NCBI RefSeq assembly: GCF_018130785.1
Contig: NZ_JAFCJT010000002.1
Location: 496,001 to 560,000, forward strand
From: Bradyrhizobium liaoningense
GTDB taxonomy: Bacteria > Pseudomonadota > Alphaproteobacteria > Rhizobiales > Xanthobacteraceae
DNA length: 64,000 nt
Reading direction: 5' to 3'
Part shown: piece by piece, positions 42,668-51,615 of the stretch
Layout: each line of letters starts with the position of its first letter
Numbering within the stretch: the first letter of the stretch is position 1
The notes under the pieces: generated by a model
Database searches by the model: none
Told to the model about the DNA's origin: nothing
Seen by the model: the letters and a program-made list of their open reading frames with translations, nothing else
Program-made: the position numbers and the translations under genes

Positions 42668-44772
42668 CCCGCCCCGATCAGCGGGATCGCCTCGTCCCGC
42701 TCGTAGAGATACAGCAGGCAGCGTAGCGCCTCGCCACGCTCGCCCTTCAACTTCGGGTCGTCCTTGAGGATGCGTAGCGCCTCGTCACGAGCCTGCGTGA
42801 TGAGCTGGCCGTGGACCTCCGAGCGCGCGATGCGATAGCCGGGCAGGCCGCTCTGGCGCACGCCGAGCACGTCGCCTTCGCCCCGCAGCTTCAGATCTTC
42901 CTCGGCGATGCGAAAACCGTCGGTGGTCTCGCGGATGACCTTCAGCCGCGCCTTCGACATCTCGCCGAGCGGCTCGCTGTAGAGCAAGAGGCAGGTCGAG
43001 GCTTCCGAGCCGCGCCCGATGCGGCCGCGCAGCTGGTGCAACTGGGCCAGTCCAAAACGTTCGGCGTTCTCGATCACCATGATGGTCGCGGCCGGCACGT
43101 CGACGCCGACTTCGACCACGGTGGTCGCAACCAGAAGGCCGATCTCGTGGGCGGCGAACTGGCCCATCACGCGGTCCTTCTCGGTGCCCTTCATCTGGCC
43201 GTGGACGAGGCCGACGCGGTCGCCGAAACGCTTTTGCAGGCTTTCGAACCGTTTTGTCGCATTGGTCAGGTGCTCGGTACCCTCGGCCTCGGATTCCTCG
43301 ACCAGCGGGCAGATCCAGTAGACCAGCTTGCCCGCCTGCAACGCGCGGCCGATGCTATCAGTGACCTCGTCGAGGCGGCTCATCGAGATGGTGCGGGTCT
43401 CGATCGGCTGACGGCCGGCGGGCTTTTCGCGCAACTCGGAGATGTCCATGTCGCCGAAATAAGTCAGCACCAGCGTGCGCGGGATCGGCGTCGCACTCAG
43501 CACCAGCACGTCGACGGCCTCGCCCTTCGAGGTCAGCGCCAGGCGTTCGCGCACGCCGAAACGATGCTGCTCGTCGACGACGGCCAGGGCGAGATCGTTG
43601 AAGATCACGTCGTCCTGGATCAGCGCGTGGGTGCCGACGAGGAGATTGATTTCGCCGGCTTCAAGTTGCGCCAACAGCTCGCGTCGCTCCTTGCCCTTTT
43701 CCCGGCCGGTAAGGATGGCCACCCGCAGCCCTGCGCGCTCCGCGAGCGGGGCGATGGTCTTGATGTGCTGCCGCGCCAGGATTTCCGTCGGCGCCATCAG
43801 CGCGGCCTGCTTGCCGACCTCAGTGACGGCAGCGGCCGCCAGCAGCGCCACCACGGTCTTGCCGGAGCCGACGTCGCCCTGGAGCAGGCGCAGCATGCGC
43901 ACCGGTTGTTGCAGATCGTTGGCGATTGCCGCGGCGGCGTCGCGCTGGGAAATCGTCAATGCATAGGGCAGCGCGTCGATGATCCTGTTGCGCAAGTGAC
44001 CGTCGCCGGCGTTGCGGACGCCGGCCGGGCGGCGCAATTGCGCGCGGATCAAGGCCAACGCGAGCTGTCCGGCCAAAAGCTCGTCGAAGGCGAGGCGCGA
44101 CCAGAACGGCTTTTCCGGCAGGATGTCCGTGAGCTCGACCGGCTGATGGACGCGGGTGAGCGCCTCACCGATCGGCGGAAAATTGCAGCGGCGCATCACC
44201 TCCGGGCTGATCCATTCCGGCAAGGCCGGCAGCTTCTGCAGCGCCTGCGCCACCGCGCGGCGGAGCGAGCCGAGCGCCAGGCCGGTGGTCAGCGGATAGA
44301 CCGGATCGATGCCGGAGAGTTTTGCGATCGCCTCCTCGTCAAGCACGCGGTCGGGATGCACGATCTGCGGGATGCCGTCGTACGTCTGGAGGGTGCCCGA
44401 GACGAAGCGCTTCTCGCCGACAGGCAGCAGCTTTTCGACATAGCCGGGCTTGGCGTGGAAGAAGGTCAGCACGACATCGCCGGTTTCGTCACTGGCGTAG
44501 ACCAGATACGGCGCGCGGGCGTTGCGTGGCGGAGGCGGGCGATGGCGATCGACGGTGACCTCCAGCGTCACCATGGTTCCCTGGACGGCGTCGCGGATCT
44601 TTGGCCGCGCGCGGCGGTCGATGACCTGGCTCGGCAAATGCAGCAACAGGTCCACCAGCCGCGGCGTCTCATTGCGACTGAGCAGATACTGCAGCAGCTT
44701 GTCCTGCTTCGGACCGACGCCGGGCAGGCTGGTCACGGGAGCAAACAGGGGATTGAGCAGGCTGGGGCGCAT
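42664..44772 (-). CDS. recG: ATP-dependent DNA helicase RecG
   Basis: 702 aa, normal length. It remodels stalled forks and Holliday junctions. An N-terminal wedge/OB domain precedes the helicase core: Walker A LLQGDVGSGKT, the DEQH box VVDEQHRFGV, SATPIPRT, and the C-terminal helicase lobe VATTVVEVGVDVP and QLRGRIGRGSE. The start at 44772 has the usual MRPSLLNPLF beginning. Another fork/transcription-linked helicase, mfd, lies just downstream on the other strand. Confidence 0.95.
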   Translation of the reverse strand: MRPSLLNPLFAPVTSLPGVGPKQDKLLQYLLSRNETPRLVDLLLHLPSQVIDRRARPKIRDAVQGTMVTLEVTVDRHRPPPPRNARAPYLVYASDETGDVVLTFFHAKPGYVEKLLPVGEKRFVSGTLQTYDGIPQIVHPDRVLDEEAIAKLSGIDPVYPLTTGLALGSLRRAVAQALQKLPALPEWISPEVMRRCNFPPIGEALTRVHQPVELTDILPEKPFWSRLAFDELLAGQLALALIRAQLRRPAGVRNAGDGHLRNRIIDALPYALTISQRDAAAAIANDLQQPVRMLRLLQGDVGSGKTVVALLAAAAVTEVGKQAALMAPTEILARQHIKTIAPLAERAGLRVAILTGREKGKERRELLAQLEAGEINLLVGTHALIQDDVIFNDLALAVVDEQHRFGVRERLALTSKGEAVDVLVLSATPIPRTLVLTYFGDMDISELREKPAGRQPIETRTISMSRLDEVTDSIGRALQAGKLVYWICPLVEESEAEGTEHLTNATKRFESLQKRFGDRVGLVHGQMKGTEKDRVMGQFAAHEIGLLVATTVVEVGVDVPAATIMVIENAERFGLAQLHQLRGRIGRGSEASTCLLLYSEPLGEMSKARLKVIRETTDGFRIAEEDLKLRGEGDVLGVRQSGLPGYRIARSEVHGQLITQARDEALRILKDDPKLKGERGEALRCLLYLYERDEAIPLIGAG

Positions 44773-44798
44773 TTTTGGAATCTAAGGTTGTTCCTCGC

Positions 44799-44838
44799 CG
44801 TCATGCCCGGCTTTGTGCCGGGCATCCACGTCTTTTTT
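44799..44838. repeat. Short REP-like inverted repeat (CGTCATGCCCGG family)
   Basis: CGTCATGCCCGG...CCGGGCATCCACG, then TCTTTTTT. It is related to the element at 61411-61496, whose right part has the same CGTGGATGCCCGGG/CCCGGGCATGACG core. It lies in the divergent recG-sdhE gap. The T-run could also make it a terminator-like structure on the plus strand. Confidence 0.75.
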
Positions 44839-44956
44839 CGCGCCGCTCGCCGGGCAGCGGGCCATGCCAAATCGAGGGCTGACAGGGGCGGTCCGAGTGG
44901 CTATATCACCCCGGCCCGGCACGTCCGGGCTTTCTGCGTTTGACTGGATTTGAGAC

Positions 44957-45247
44957 ATGACGGGGACGACACGATCGAGCAACGGGCTGGACGATCGCCG
45001 CAAGCGGCTCTTGTTCCGCTGCTGGCACCGCGGCACGCGCGAGATGGACCTGATCCTCGGCCGTTTCGCGGATGCCGAGATCGGTAATCTGACCGACGCG
45101 GAGCTGACCGAGCTCGAGACCCTGCTCGAGGTCAACGATCCCGATCTCTATGCCGCCATCACCGGTGACAAGGTGCTGCCAGCCGATGTCACCGGCGCGC
45201 TGTTTGCCCGCATCAAGGCGTTTCCGATCGCGGACCGCGACGCATGA
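44957..45247 (+). CDS. sdhE: Succinate dehydrogenase assembly factor (FAD insertion)
   Basis: 96 aa of the SdhE/SdhAF2 (DUF339) family, a chaperone for covalent flavinylation of the SdhA subunit. The motif RRKRLLFRCWHRGTREMDLILGRFAD contains the R-G-x-x-E-x-D signature; C-terminal helices DAELTELETLLEVNDPDLYAAITG are typical. It overlaps mfd by 4 nt (ATGA), so translation is probably coupled. Confidence 0.92.
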   Translation: MTGTTRSSNGLDDRRKRLLFRCWHRGTREMDLILGRFADAEIGNLTDAELTELETLLEVNDPDLYAAITGDKVLPADVTGALFARIKAFPIADRDA

Positions 45248-48200
45248 AGCAGGGGATGAAATCTCCGGCCGAGCTCCTGACGCCCGGCCGTGCGCTGACG
45301 CTTGCCAACGTCGCTGAAGGCGCCGAAGGCCTGGTCGTCTCCGACCTGGCGCGGGCCATCGCGGCGCGGCCGAAGAAACCGGCCGTCAGCCTGGCCGTGG
45401 TCTGCCGCGACGGTGCGCGGATGCAGCAGCTCGAGCGCGCGCTGCAATTCTTCGCGCCCGATCTTCCGGTGCTGACCTTTCCGGCCTGGGACTGCCAGCC
45501 CTACGACCGCGTCTCGCCGCATGGCGGCATCCTGGCGCAGCGCCTGACCACGCTGGCGCGGCTTGCCTCGCTCACCGGCAGCGACAAGCCGCTGATCGTG
45601 CTGACCACGGTCAACGCGGTCGTGCAGCGCGTGCCCTCGCGCGATCTGGTCGCGGCGCAGGCGCTGTCGGTCGCCCCCGGCAACGTGGTGCCGATGGACA
45701 CCATCGTCGCCTGGCTCGAGCACAACGGCTACAACCGCTCCTCGACCGTGCGGGAGCCCGGCGAATATGCCGTGCGTGGCGGCATCCTGGACCTGTTTCC
45801 GGCCGGCCTGGAGCAGCCGGTCCGTTTCGATTTCTTCGGCGACAGCCTGGAATCGATCCGCACCTTCGACGCCGAAACCCAGCGCACGCTGCTCGACATG
45901 CGCTCGCTGGACCTCGTTCCGATCTCGGAATTCCAGCTCGTCACCGACACCATCCGTCGCTTCCGCATGGGCTATGTCGCCGAGTTCGGCGCGCCCGAGC
46001 GCGACGATGCACTGTATGAGGCCGTCAGCGAAGGCCGCCGCCATCCCGGCATGGAACACTGGCTGCCGCTGTTCCAGGACCGGATGGACACGCTGTTCGA
46101 CTATCTGCAAGGCGCAGCCATTGCGATCGAGCCGCAGGCCGAGGACGCCGTCCGCGAGCGCTTCAAGCAGATCCTGGACTACTATCAGGCCCGCCGCGAC
46201 GCGATGGAGCATCCGGGCGGCGGTGCCATCTACAAGCCGCTGCCGCCTGACAGGCTCTATCTCACCGACGAGGAATGGACCAGGCGCGAAAGCGAGATGT
46301 CGCTGGTGCGGCTGACGCAGTTCTCGGTTCCGGCCGATGGTGCGACAATCGTCGATGCCGGCGCCCGCAAGGGCCGCGACTTCGCACCCGAACGCAACGA
46401 CACCACCGTCAACGTGTTCGAGTCCGTCGTCAGCCACGTGATGGCGCTGCACGCCCAGCGCAAGAAGGTGGTGATCGCGCTGTGGAGCGAAGGCTCGCGC
46501 GACCGCATGACCTCGATGCTGCGCGACCACAAGCTGACGCATACGACCAGCGTCAATAGCTGGCGGACAGTGCAGGCGACCCCGCGCAACGAGACCATGC
46601 TCGCTGTGCTCGGCCTGGAAAGCGGTTTCGAGACCGACGAGATCGCGCTGATCAGCGAGCAGGACATCCTTGGCGACCGCCTGGTCCGGCCGCGCAAGGC
46701 CAGCCGCAAGCTCGACAATTTCATCTCGGAGGTGACGAGCCTTGCCGCGGGAGACATCGTCGTCCACGTCGATCACGGAATCGGCCGCTTCATCGGCCTG
46801 CAGACCCTCGACGTCGCCGGCGCGCCGCACGACTGTCTCGAGCTGCATTATGCGGCCGAGACAAAGCTGTTCCTGCCGGTCGAGAACATCGAGCTGCTGT
46901 CGCGCTATGGCTCCGACCAGACCACGGTCGAGCTCGATCGCCTCGGTGGCGGCGGCTGGCAGACCCGCAAGGCGAAACTGAAGAACCGCATCCGCGAGAT
47001 CGCGGGCGAATTGATCAAGATCGCGGCCGCGCGCCATTTGCACGAGGCGCCAAAGCTGCCGGTGCAACCAGGCCTTTACGACGAGTTCTGTGCGCGCTTC
47101 CCCTATGACGAGACCGAGGACCAGCTCGGTGCCATCGAATCCACGCTGAAGGACCTCGAACTCGGCCGTCCCATGGACCGGCTGATCTGCGGCGACGTCG
47201 GCTTCGGCAAGACCGAGGTGGCGTTGCGTGCGGCCTTTGCCGTCGCGCTCGAAGGCAAGCAGGTCGCTGTCGTGGTGCCGACCACGCTCTTGGCTCGCCA
47301 GCACGCAAGAACCTTCACCGAGCGTTTCAAGGGCTTTCCGGTGAACGTGGCGCAGGCGTCGCGCCTGATCGCGACCAAGGAGCTGAACCTGGTCAAGAAG
47401 GGCATTGCGGACGGTTCGGTCGACATCGTCGTCGGCACCCATGCACTGCTTGGCAAGGCCATCAAATTCCGCGATCTCGGTCTCGTCATCGTCGACGAGG
47501 AGCAGCATTTTGGCGTCACTCACAAGGAGCGGCTGAAGGCACTTCGTTCCGAGGTGCACGTGCTGACGCTCTCGGCGACGCCGATCCCGCGCACGCTCCA
47601 GCTCGCGCTGACCGGCGTCCGCGAGCTCTCGATCATCGCATCGCCCCCGGTCGACCGTCTCGCGGTGCGCACCTTCGTCGCCCCGCATGATCCGCTGATG
47701 ATCCGCGAGGCGCTCTTGCGCGAGCGCTATCGCGGCGGCCAGGCGTTCTATGTCGTGCCGCGCATCGACGACCTCGCCGAGGTCAAGGACTTCCTCGACA
47801 AGAACGTGCCGGAGATGAAGGTCGCGGTCGCGCACGGCCAGATGCCGCCCGCCGTGATCGAGGACATCATGACCGCGTTCTACGATGGCAAGTTCGACAT
47901 CCTGCTGTCGACCACCATCGTGGAATCCGGCCTCGACATCCCCAATGCCAACACGCTGATCGTGCATCGCGCCGACATGTTCGGTCTCGCCCAGCTCTAT
48001 CAGCTCCGTGGCCGTGTCGGCCGCTCCAAGCTGCGGGCCTATGCGCTGTTCACGCTGCCGGCGCAGCAGAAAATCACGGCGCAGGCCGAGCGCCGGCTCA
48101 CCGTGCTGCAATCGCTGGAGACCCTGGGCGCGGGCTTCCAGCTCGCCTCGCACGACCTCGACATCCGCGGCGCCGGCAACCTGCTCGGCGAGGAGCAGTC

Positions 48201-48762
48201 CGGCCACATCAAGGAGGTCGGCTTCGAGCTCTACCAGTCGATGCTGGAGGAGGCGATCGTCAACCTCAAGGCCGGCGTGTCCGAGCCCGCCGCCGATCGA
48301 TGGTCGCCCTCGATCACCATCGGCATGCCCGTTCTGATTCCGGAAGACTATGTCGGCGATCTCTCGGTGCGGTTGTCGCTGTACCGGCGTCTGGCCGATC
48401 TCGACACCGAGGAGGAGATCGAGAACTTTGGCGCGGAGATGCGCGACCGTTTCGGCGTGCTGCCGGACGAGGTGCGCTATCTGTTCAAGGTCGCCGCGAT
48501 CAAGGCGTTCTGCCGCAAGGCCAATGTCGGGAAGATCGACGCCGGCCCGAAGGGCGCTGTCATTGCCTTCCGCGATAATTCGTTCGCCTATCCCGACCGC
48601 CTGGTGTCGTTCATCCGCAGCTATGGCCAGGCCGCCAAGGTGCGGCCCGACATGAAGGTGGTGTTCCTGCAGGACTGGGAGACGCCGGAAGAGCGTCTCG
48701 CCGGCACCACGGAGATCATGCGGCAGCTGGCACAGCTCGCGCAGAGCAAGAAGGCGGCGTAA
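45244..48762 (+). CDS. mfd: Transcription-repair coupling factor
   Basis: 1172 aa, normal length. Releases stalled RNA polymerase and recruits UvrA. The UvrB-homology module is in the first ~350 residues (PGEYAVRGGILDLFPAG), followed by the CarD-like polymerase-interacting domain (GDIVVHVDHGIGRFIGLQ). The translocase core has Walker A CGDVGFGKTEVAL, DEEQHFGV and TTIVESGLDIPNANTLIVHRAD, and the C-terminal TRCF domain is present. Coupled to sdhE by a 4-nt overlap. Confidence 0.96.
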   Translation: MKQGMKSPAELLTPGRALTLANVAEGAEGLVVSDLARAIAARPKKPAVSLAVVCRDGARMQQLERALQFFAPDLPVLTFPAWDCQPYDRVSPHGGILAQRLTTLARLASLTGSDKPLIVLTTVNAVVQRVPSRDLVAAQALSVAPGNVVPMDTIVAWLEHNGYNRSSTVREPGEYAVRGGILDLFPAGLEQPVRFDFFGDSLESIRTFDAETQRTLLDMRSLDLVPISEFQLVTDTIRRFRMGYVAEFGAPERDDALYEAVSEGRRHPGMEHWLPLFQDRMDTLFDYLQGAAIAIEPQAEDAVRERFKQILDYYQARRDAMEHPGGGAIYKPLPPDRLYLTDEEWTRRESEMSLVRLTQFSVPADGATIVDAGARKGRDFAPERNDTTVNVFESVVSHVMALHAQRKKVVIALWSEGSRDRMTSMLRDHKLTHTTSVNSWRTVQATPRNETMLAVLGLESGFETDEIALISEQDILGDRLVRPRKASRKLDNFISEVTSLAAGDIVVHVDHGIGRFIGLQTLDVAGAPHDCLELHYAAETKLFLPVENIELLSRYGSDQTTVELDRLGGGGWQTRKAKLKNRIREIAGELIKIAAARHLHEAPKLPVQPGLYDEFCARFPYDETEDQLGAIESTLKDLELGRPMDRLICGDVGFGKTEVALRAAFAVALEGKQVAVVVPTTLLARQHARTFTERFKGFPVNVAQASRLIATKELNLVKKGIADGSVDIVVGTHALLGKAIKFRDLGLVIVDEEQHFGVTHKERLKALRSEVHVLTLSATPIPRTLQLALTGVRELSIIASPPVDRLAVRTFVAPHDPLMIREALLRERYRGGQAFYVVPRIDDLAEVKDFLDKNVPEMKVAVAHGQMPPAVIEDIMTAFYDGKFDILLSTTIVESGLDIPNANTLIVHRADMFGLAQLYQLRGRVGRSKLRAYALFTLPAQQKITAQAERRLTVLQSLETLGAGFQLASHDLDIRGAGNLLGEEQSGHIKEVGFELYQSMLEEAIVNLKAGVSEPAADRWSPSITIGMPVLIPEDYVGDLSVRLSLYRRLADLDTEEEIENFGAEMRDRFGVLPDEVRYLFKVAAIKAFCRKANVGKIDAGPKGAVIAFRDNSFAYPDRLVSFIRSYGQAAKVRPDMKVVFLQDWETPEERLAGTTEIMRQLAQLAQSKKAA

Positions 48763-48920
48763 TTGTTCCGAGCGCCGCTGGAGCGGTACTTGGATACAAA
48801 ACAGCGGCATATGGCCACTTGCGGAATGATCGAACGACAGCCATGTTCGATTCGTCGAGTTCGGCCGACGATTTGGCCTCGCCGCTGATTGCGTGCCCGA
48901 CTGATGACCTGATTCGTGTG

Positions 48921-48953
48921 ACCCGCGACTGGTTTACCGGCCGCGGGTTTTTT
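48921..48953 (+). terminator. Intrinsic terminator inside the 5' open frame of the desaturase
   Basis: Stem ACCCGCG / CGCGGGT with an inner TGG/CCG region and six T residues. The outer stem is identical to that of 15808-15839. It lies 52 nt before the proposed TTG start of the desaturase gene, within a frame open from 48819, so it argues against starts upstream of it. Confidence 0.68.
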
Positions 48954-49004
48954 GTACCGCAACGCGGGGCTAGCCCGCCCATTGAAACTGCTGAGGTTGC
49001 GAGC

Positions 49005-50195
49005 TTGTCTATCGATATCGATTCAGGTCAGGAACACGATGATGAACACGACGACGTCATGTATCCGCAGGTCCTGCCGTTTGTATTAGTCCACGCGGGA
49101 TGCGTCGCGGCGATCTGGTCGGGCGTCTCGTGGCAAGCCGTTGCCATTTGCGCGGTTCTGTACTGGTTGCGCATGTTTGCGATCACCGCCGGGTATCACC
49201 GGTATTTCTCGCACCGGGCTTACGCGACGAGCCGGGTGTTTCAGTTCATCCTGGCCTTCCTTGCCCAGAGCAGCGCTCAGAAAAGCGTCCTCTGGTGGGC
49301 TGCCAAACATCGCCATCATCACCTTCACTCGGATACGGCGAAGGATGTGCATTCGCCCCGGCACAAGGGCTTCCTCTACAGTCATGTCGGCTGGATATTC
49401 TACCGGCAGCACGATGCAACCGACCTGGTGAAGGTATCGGATCTCGCGTCGTATCCCGAGTTGATGTGGCTGCACAAACTGGAGCTTCTGCCGGCATTCG
49501 TGCTCGCGGGCCTCTGCTTCCTCATTGCGGGGTGGTCAGGACTCGTGGTCGGCTTCCTCTGGAGCACCGTGCTGGTGTATCACGGCACGTTCTGCATCAA
49601 CTCCCTCGCACATGTTCACGGCCGCAGGCGGTATGTGACCGGTGACGATTCCCGCAACAACTGGCTGCTCGCTCTCGTCACGATGGGTGAGGGATGGCAC
49701 AACAATCACCACGCCTATCAGGCCAGCGCTCGGCAGGGCTTCCGCTGGTATGAGGTCGATCTGACCTATTATATCCTGGTGGTCCTGTCCTGGCTCGGGA
49801 TCGTCCGGGATCTCAAGATGCCGCCGAAGCAAGTTCTGCGCAACGAACATCGGTTGGGATCACGCGTGGTCAAGCAGGCGGCCGAGCAGCTCGCGGCCCG
49901 CTTCAATCCTGAACACATCGCGTCGGCGATCAGGACGTCGATCCATGAGACCGAATTGTCGGTGCGGGATGCGATCCACCTGTTGCAGCACCGTGCCGAT
50001 CTGCGGCTGGCCAGCATGCCGACGCGCGACCAGTTGCTGGCCGAGGCGCAGCGCATGTTCGCCAAGACCATATCGCTGGACGACATTGTCGACCGGGCCT
50101 ACGAGCTCCTGCATGACTCCGTCGGATTTCTTCTGGCGGCGCCTGCTCCCGCTCTGGCGACCAGCGCTCAGCCAGGGACGAATGGTGGCGCTTAG
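49005..50195 (+). CDS. Acyl-CoA / fatty acid delta-9-type desaturase
   Basis: 396 aa membrane di-iron enzyme that introduces a double bond into fatty acyl chains. The three His boxes are present: HRYFSH, HRHHHLH and HNNHHAY. Four membrane segments surround them. The frame is open from 48819, but a terminator hairpin at 48921-48953 lies in that stretch. A TTG at 49005, 8 nt after GAGG, opens directly into LSIDIDSGQEHDDE and is the preferred start; an ATG at 49060 (MYPQVL) is an alternative. The C-terminal extension beyond the His boxes (about 110 residues) is longer than usual and helical. Confidence 0.82.
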   Translation: MSIDIDSGQEHDDEHDDVMYPQVLPFVLVHAGCVAAIWSGVSWQAVAICAVLYWLRMFAITAGYHRYFSHRAYATSRVFQFILAFLAQSSAQKSVLWWAAKHRHHHLHSDTAKDVHSPRHKGFLYSHVGWIFYRQHDATDLVKVSDLASYPELMWLHKLELLPAFVLAGLCFLIAGWSGLVVGFLWSTVLVYHGTFCINSLAHVHGRRRYVTGDDSRNNWLLALVTMGEGWHNNHHAYQASARQGFRWYEVDLTYYILVVLSWLGIVRDLKMPPKQVLRNEHRLGSRVVKQAAEQLAARFNPEHIASAIRTSIHETELSVRDAIHLLQHRADLRLASMPTRDQLLAEAQRMFAKTISLDDIVDRAYELLHDSVGFLLAAPAPALATSAQPGTNGGA

Positions 50196-50202
50196 CGCGC
50201 TA

Positions 50203-50293
50203 CCGTAGGGTGGGCAAAGCGGAGCGTGCCCACGCGTTTCGTCTTTGTTGAAAATGGTGGGCACGGCGCTGCGCGCCTTTGCCCACCCTACGG
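50203..50293. repeat. Long nested inverted repeat between convergent genes
   Basis: 91 bp; outer arms CCGTAGGGTGGGCAAAG / CTTTGCCCACCCTACGG are a perfect 17-bp match, with an inner GTGCCCAC / GTGGGCAC pair. It begins 8 nt after the desaturase stop. Different family from the other REP-like repeats here; it may also end transcription in both directions. Confidence 0.88.
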
Positions 50294-50307
50294 CAGCGAG
50301 GTTGTGG

Positions 50308-51531
50308 CTACGACGCCGCGCGCGACGCGTCGGCTGAGAGACGCCCGAGCAGTGACCGCGCCGTATCCGACGGCGACAGCGAGTCCACGCTGACGACGGG
50401 ATCGCTGCGCATCTCGTGCTTGCCGTTGGAGGTGTGCCGCATCACCGCCGACAGGCGGCGGGCGATCATGTGGGCGGTGCGGAAGTCGGTCTCCGCGAAT
50501 ACGACGATGACAGAGCCGTCCTTCTGCGCCGCGCCAAAATCCATCTGCCGCATCAGGCGGCTCAGGATCCGTGCGGCGTCGAGCTGGGCGCGGGAATTGC
50601 CGGGCTCGAAGGCGAAGCGCGCCACGGAGAGGCCGCCGCCGCGGGCGAGAGTCTGCTCGACCGCCTTGGCGAAATCGCGGGCAAAAGCTTCCACCGTGAG
50701 CAGGCCGCTGCGCGGATCGAGCCAGCCGCCGGCATCGATCGAGCGCAGCGTGCGGCTCAGTTGCGCTTCCATCGCGTGCTGGCGGATCAACGGCAGCGCG
50801 TTGGCGGCGACCTTCGCCGGCTCGCCCGGGATCAGCTCGAGATTGGGCAGGTCGTAAGTCTGCGCGAGCTGGTGCGCGGTGACGACCACGGGCAGGCTGC
50901 GGAATCGGGTGTCTTCGGCGAGCACCGTGAGGAAGGCGTCAGTGACGCGCGCGGTGAAACCTTCGGCGAGCACGACGCCATCGATATCGCGGGTGTTGAG
51001 ATGCTTGGCCGCGGCCTCGATCGAGAGCGCGCCGACGACCCCGACGCGTTCGCCGAGTGCAACGGAGAGCACAGGATAGGCTGCGCCGCGGCCGATCAGG
51101 AGCACGGTTGCATCGCGTGCCGGATCACTCTCCGGCAACCCGACTTTCGCCTCCGGCAGCCGGCGCAGAACCGTCGCATGGAGGGTACGTACGCGCAGCG
51201 CGGCGCGGAGCCGCGCGACGAGGCGGTCGGAGTTACCGCCCCGCGAGGAGAACGGCAGGGCGTTCTGCGGCAGCGTGCCCGCAGCATCGAGTGCCACGAA
51301 AGGCAGGTAGGGCGATTGGTCCGCGATCTTCCTGGCGAGCGTCGCCAGATGTGGTTCGTGCCCGACATGCATCGCGGCGAGGACCGCGGCCGGCTGCACC
51401 TGCTCGACCGCGCGCGCCGCGCTGGCCCAGTCGGCGTCGACGACGGGAAAGAGACGGCCCTCGTCCAGTGCCGCAATGAAGGGCGGCCGCTGGGCATTGG
51501 ACACAAACAGGATCGGGCCCGCCTGGGACAT
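50308..51531 (-). CDS. PleD-like protein with degenerate receiver and GGDEF domains
   Basis: 407 aa. Two receiver-like modules (about 1-115 and 140-245: VLLIGRGAAYPVLSVAL..., LPVVVTAHQ) lack the expected phosphoacceptor Asp pattern. A GGDEF-like domain follows (about 270-375): WLDPRSGLLTVEAF resembles the usual DPLTGLxNR start, but the GGDEF motif is replaced by AQKDGSVIVVFAETD. The REC-REC-GGDEF order matches PleD, but diguanylate cyclase activity is unlikely. It is the last gene of a probable unit with the ANL-like and YejA-like genes. A regulatory or scaffold role is inferred. Confidence 0.65.
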   Translation of the reverse strand: MSQAGPILFVSNAQRPPFIAALDEGRLFPVVDADWASAARAVEQVQPAAVLAAMHVGHEPHLATLARKIADQSPYLPFVALDAAGTLPQNALPFSSRGGNSDRLVARLRAALRVRTLHATVLRRLPEAKVGLPESDPARDATVLLIGRGAAYPVLSVALGERVGVVGALSIEAAAKHLNTRDIDGVVLAEGFTARVTDAFLTVLAEDTRFRSLPVVVTAHQLAQTYDLPNLELIPGEPAKVAANALPLIRQHAMEAQLSRTLRSIDAGGWLDPRSGLLTVEAFARDFAKAVEQTLARGGGLSVARFAFEPGNSRAQLDAARILSRLMRQMDFGAAQKDGSVIVVFAETDFRTAHMIARRLSAVMRHTSNGKHEMRSDPVVSVDSLSPSDTARSLLGRLSADASRAAS

Positions 51532-51615
51532 CGCAAACTCTGATCACGCAACAGATGCTGCGCAATCTAGTCCGGTCGCCTTAATGCAGCGTCAATGGAT
51601 GGGGCGAAACTGCGC

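Noticed and set aside
45148-48810. 1220-codon minus-strand frame opposite mfd
   Set aside because: Pure shadow; its composition mirrors the mfd codons and it contains no family motif.
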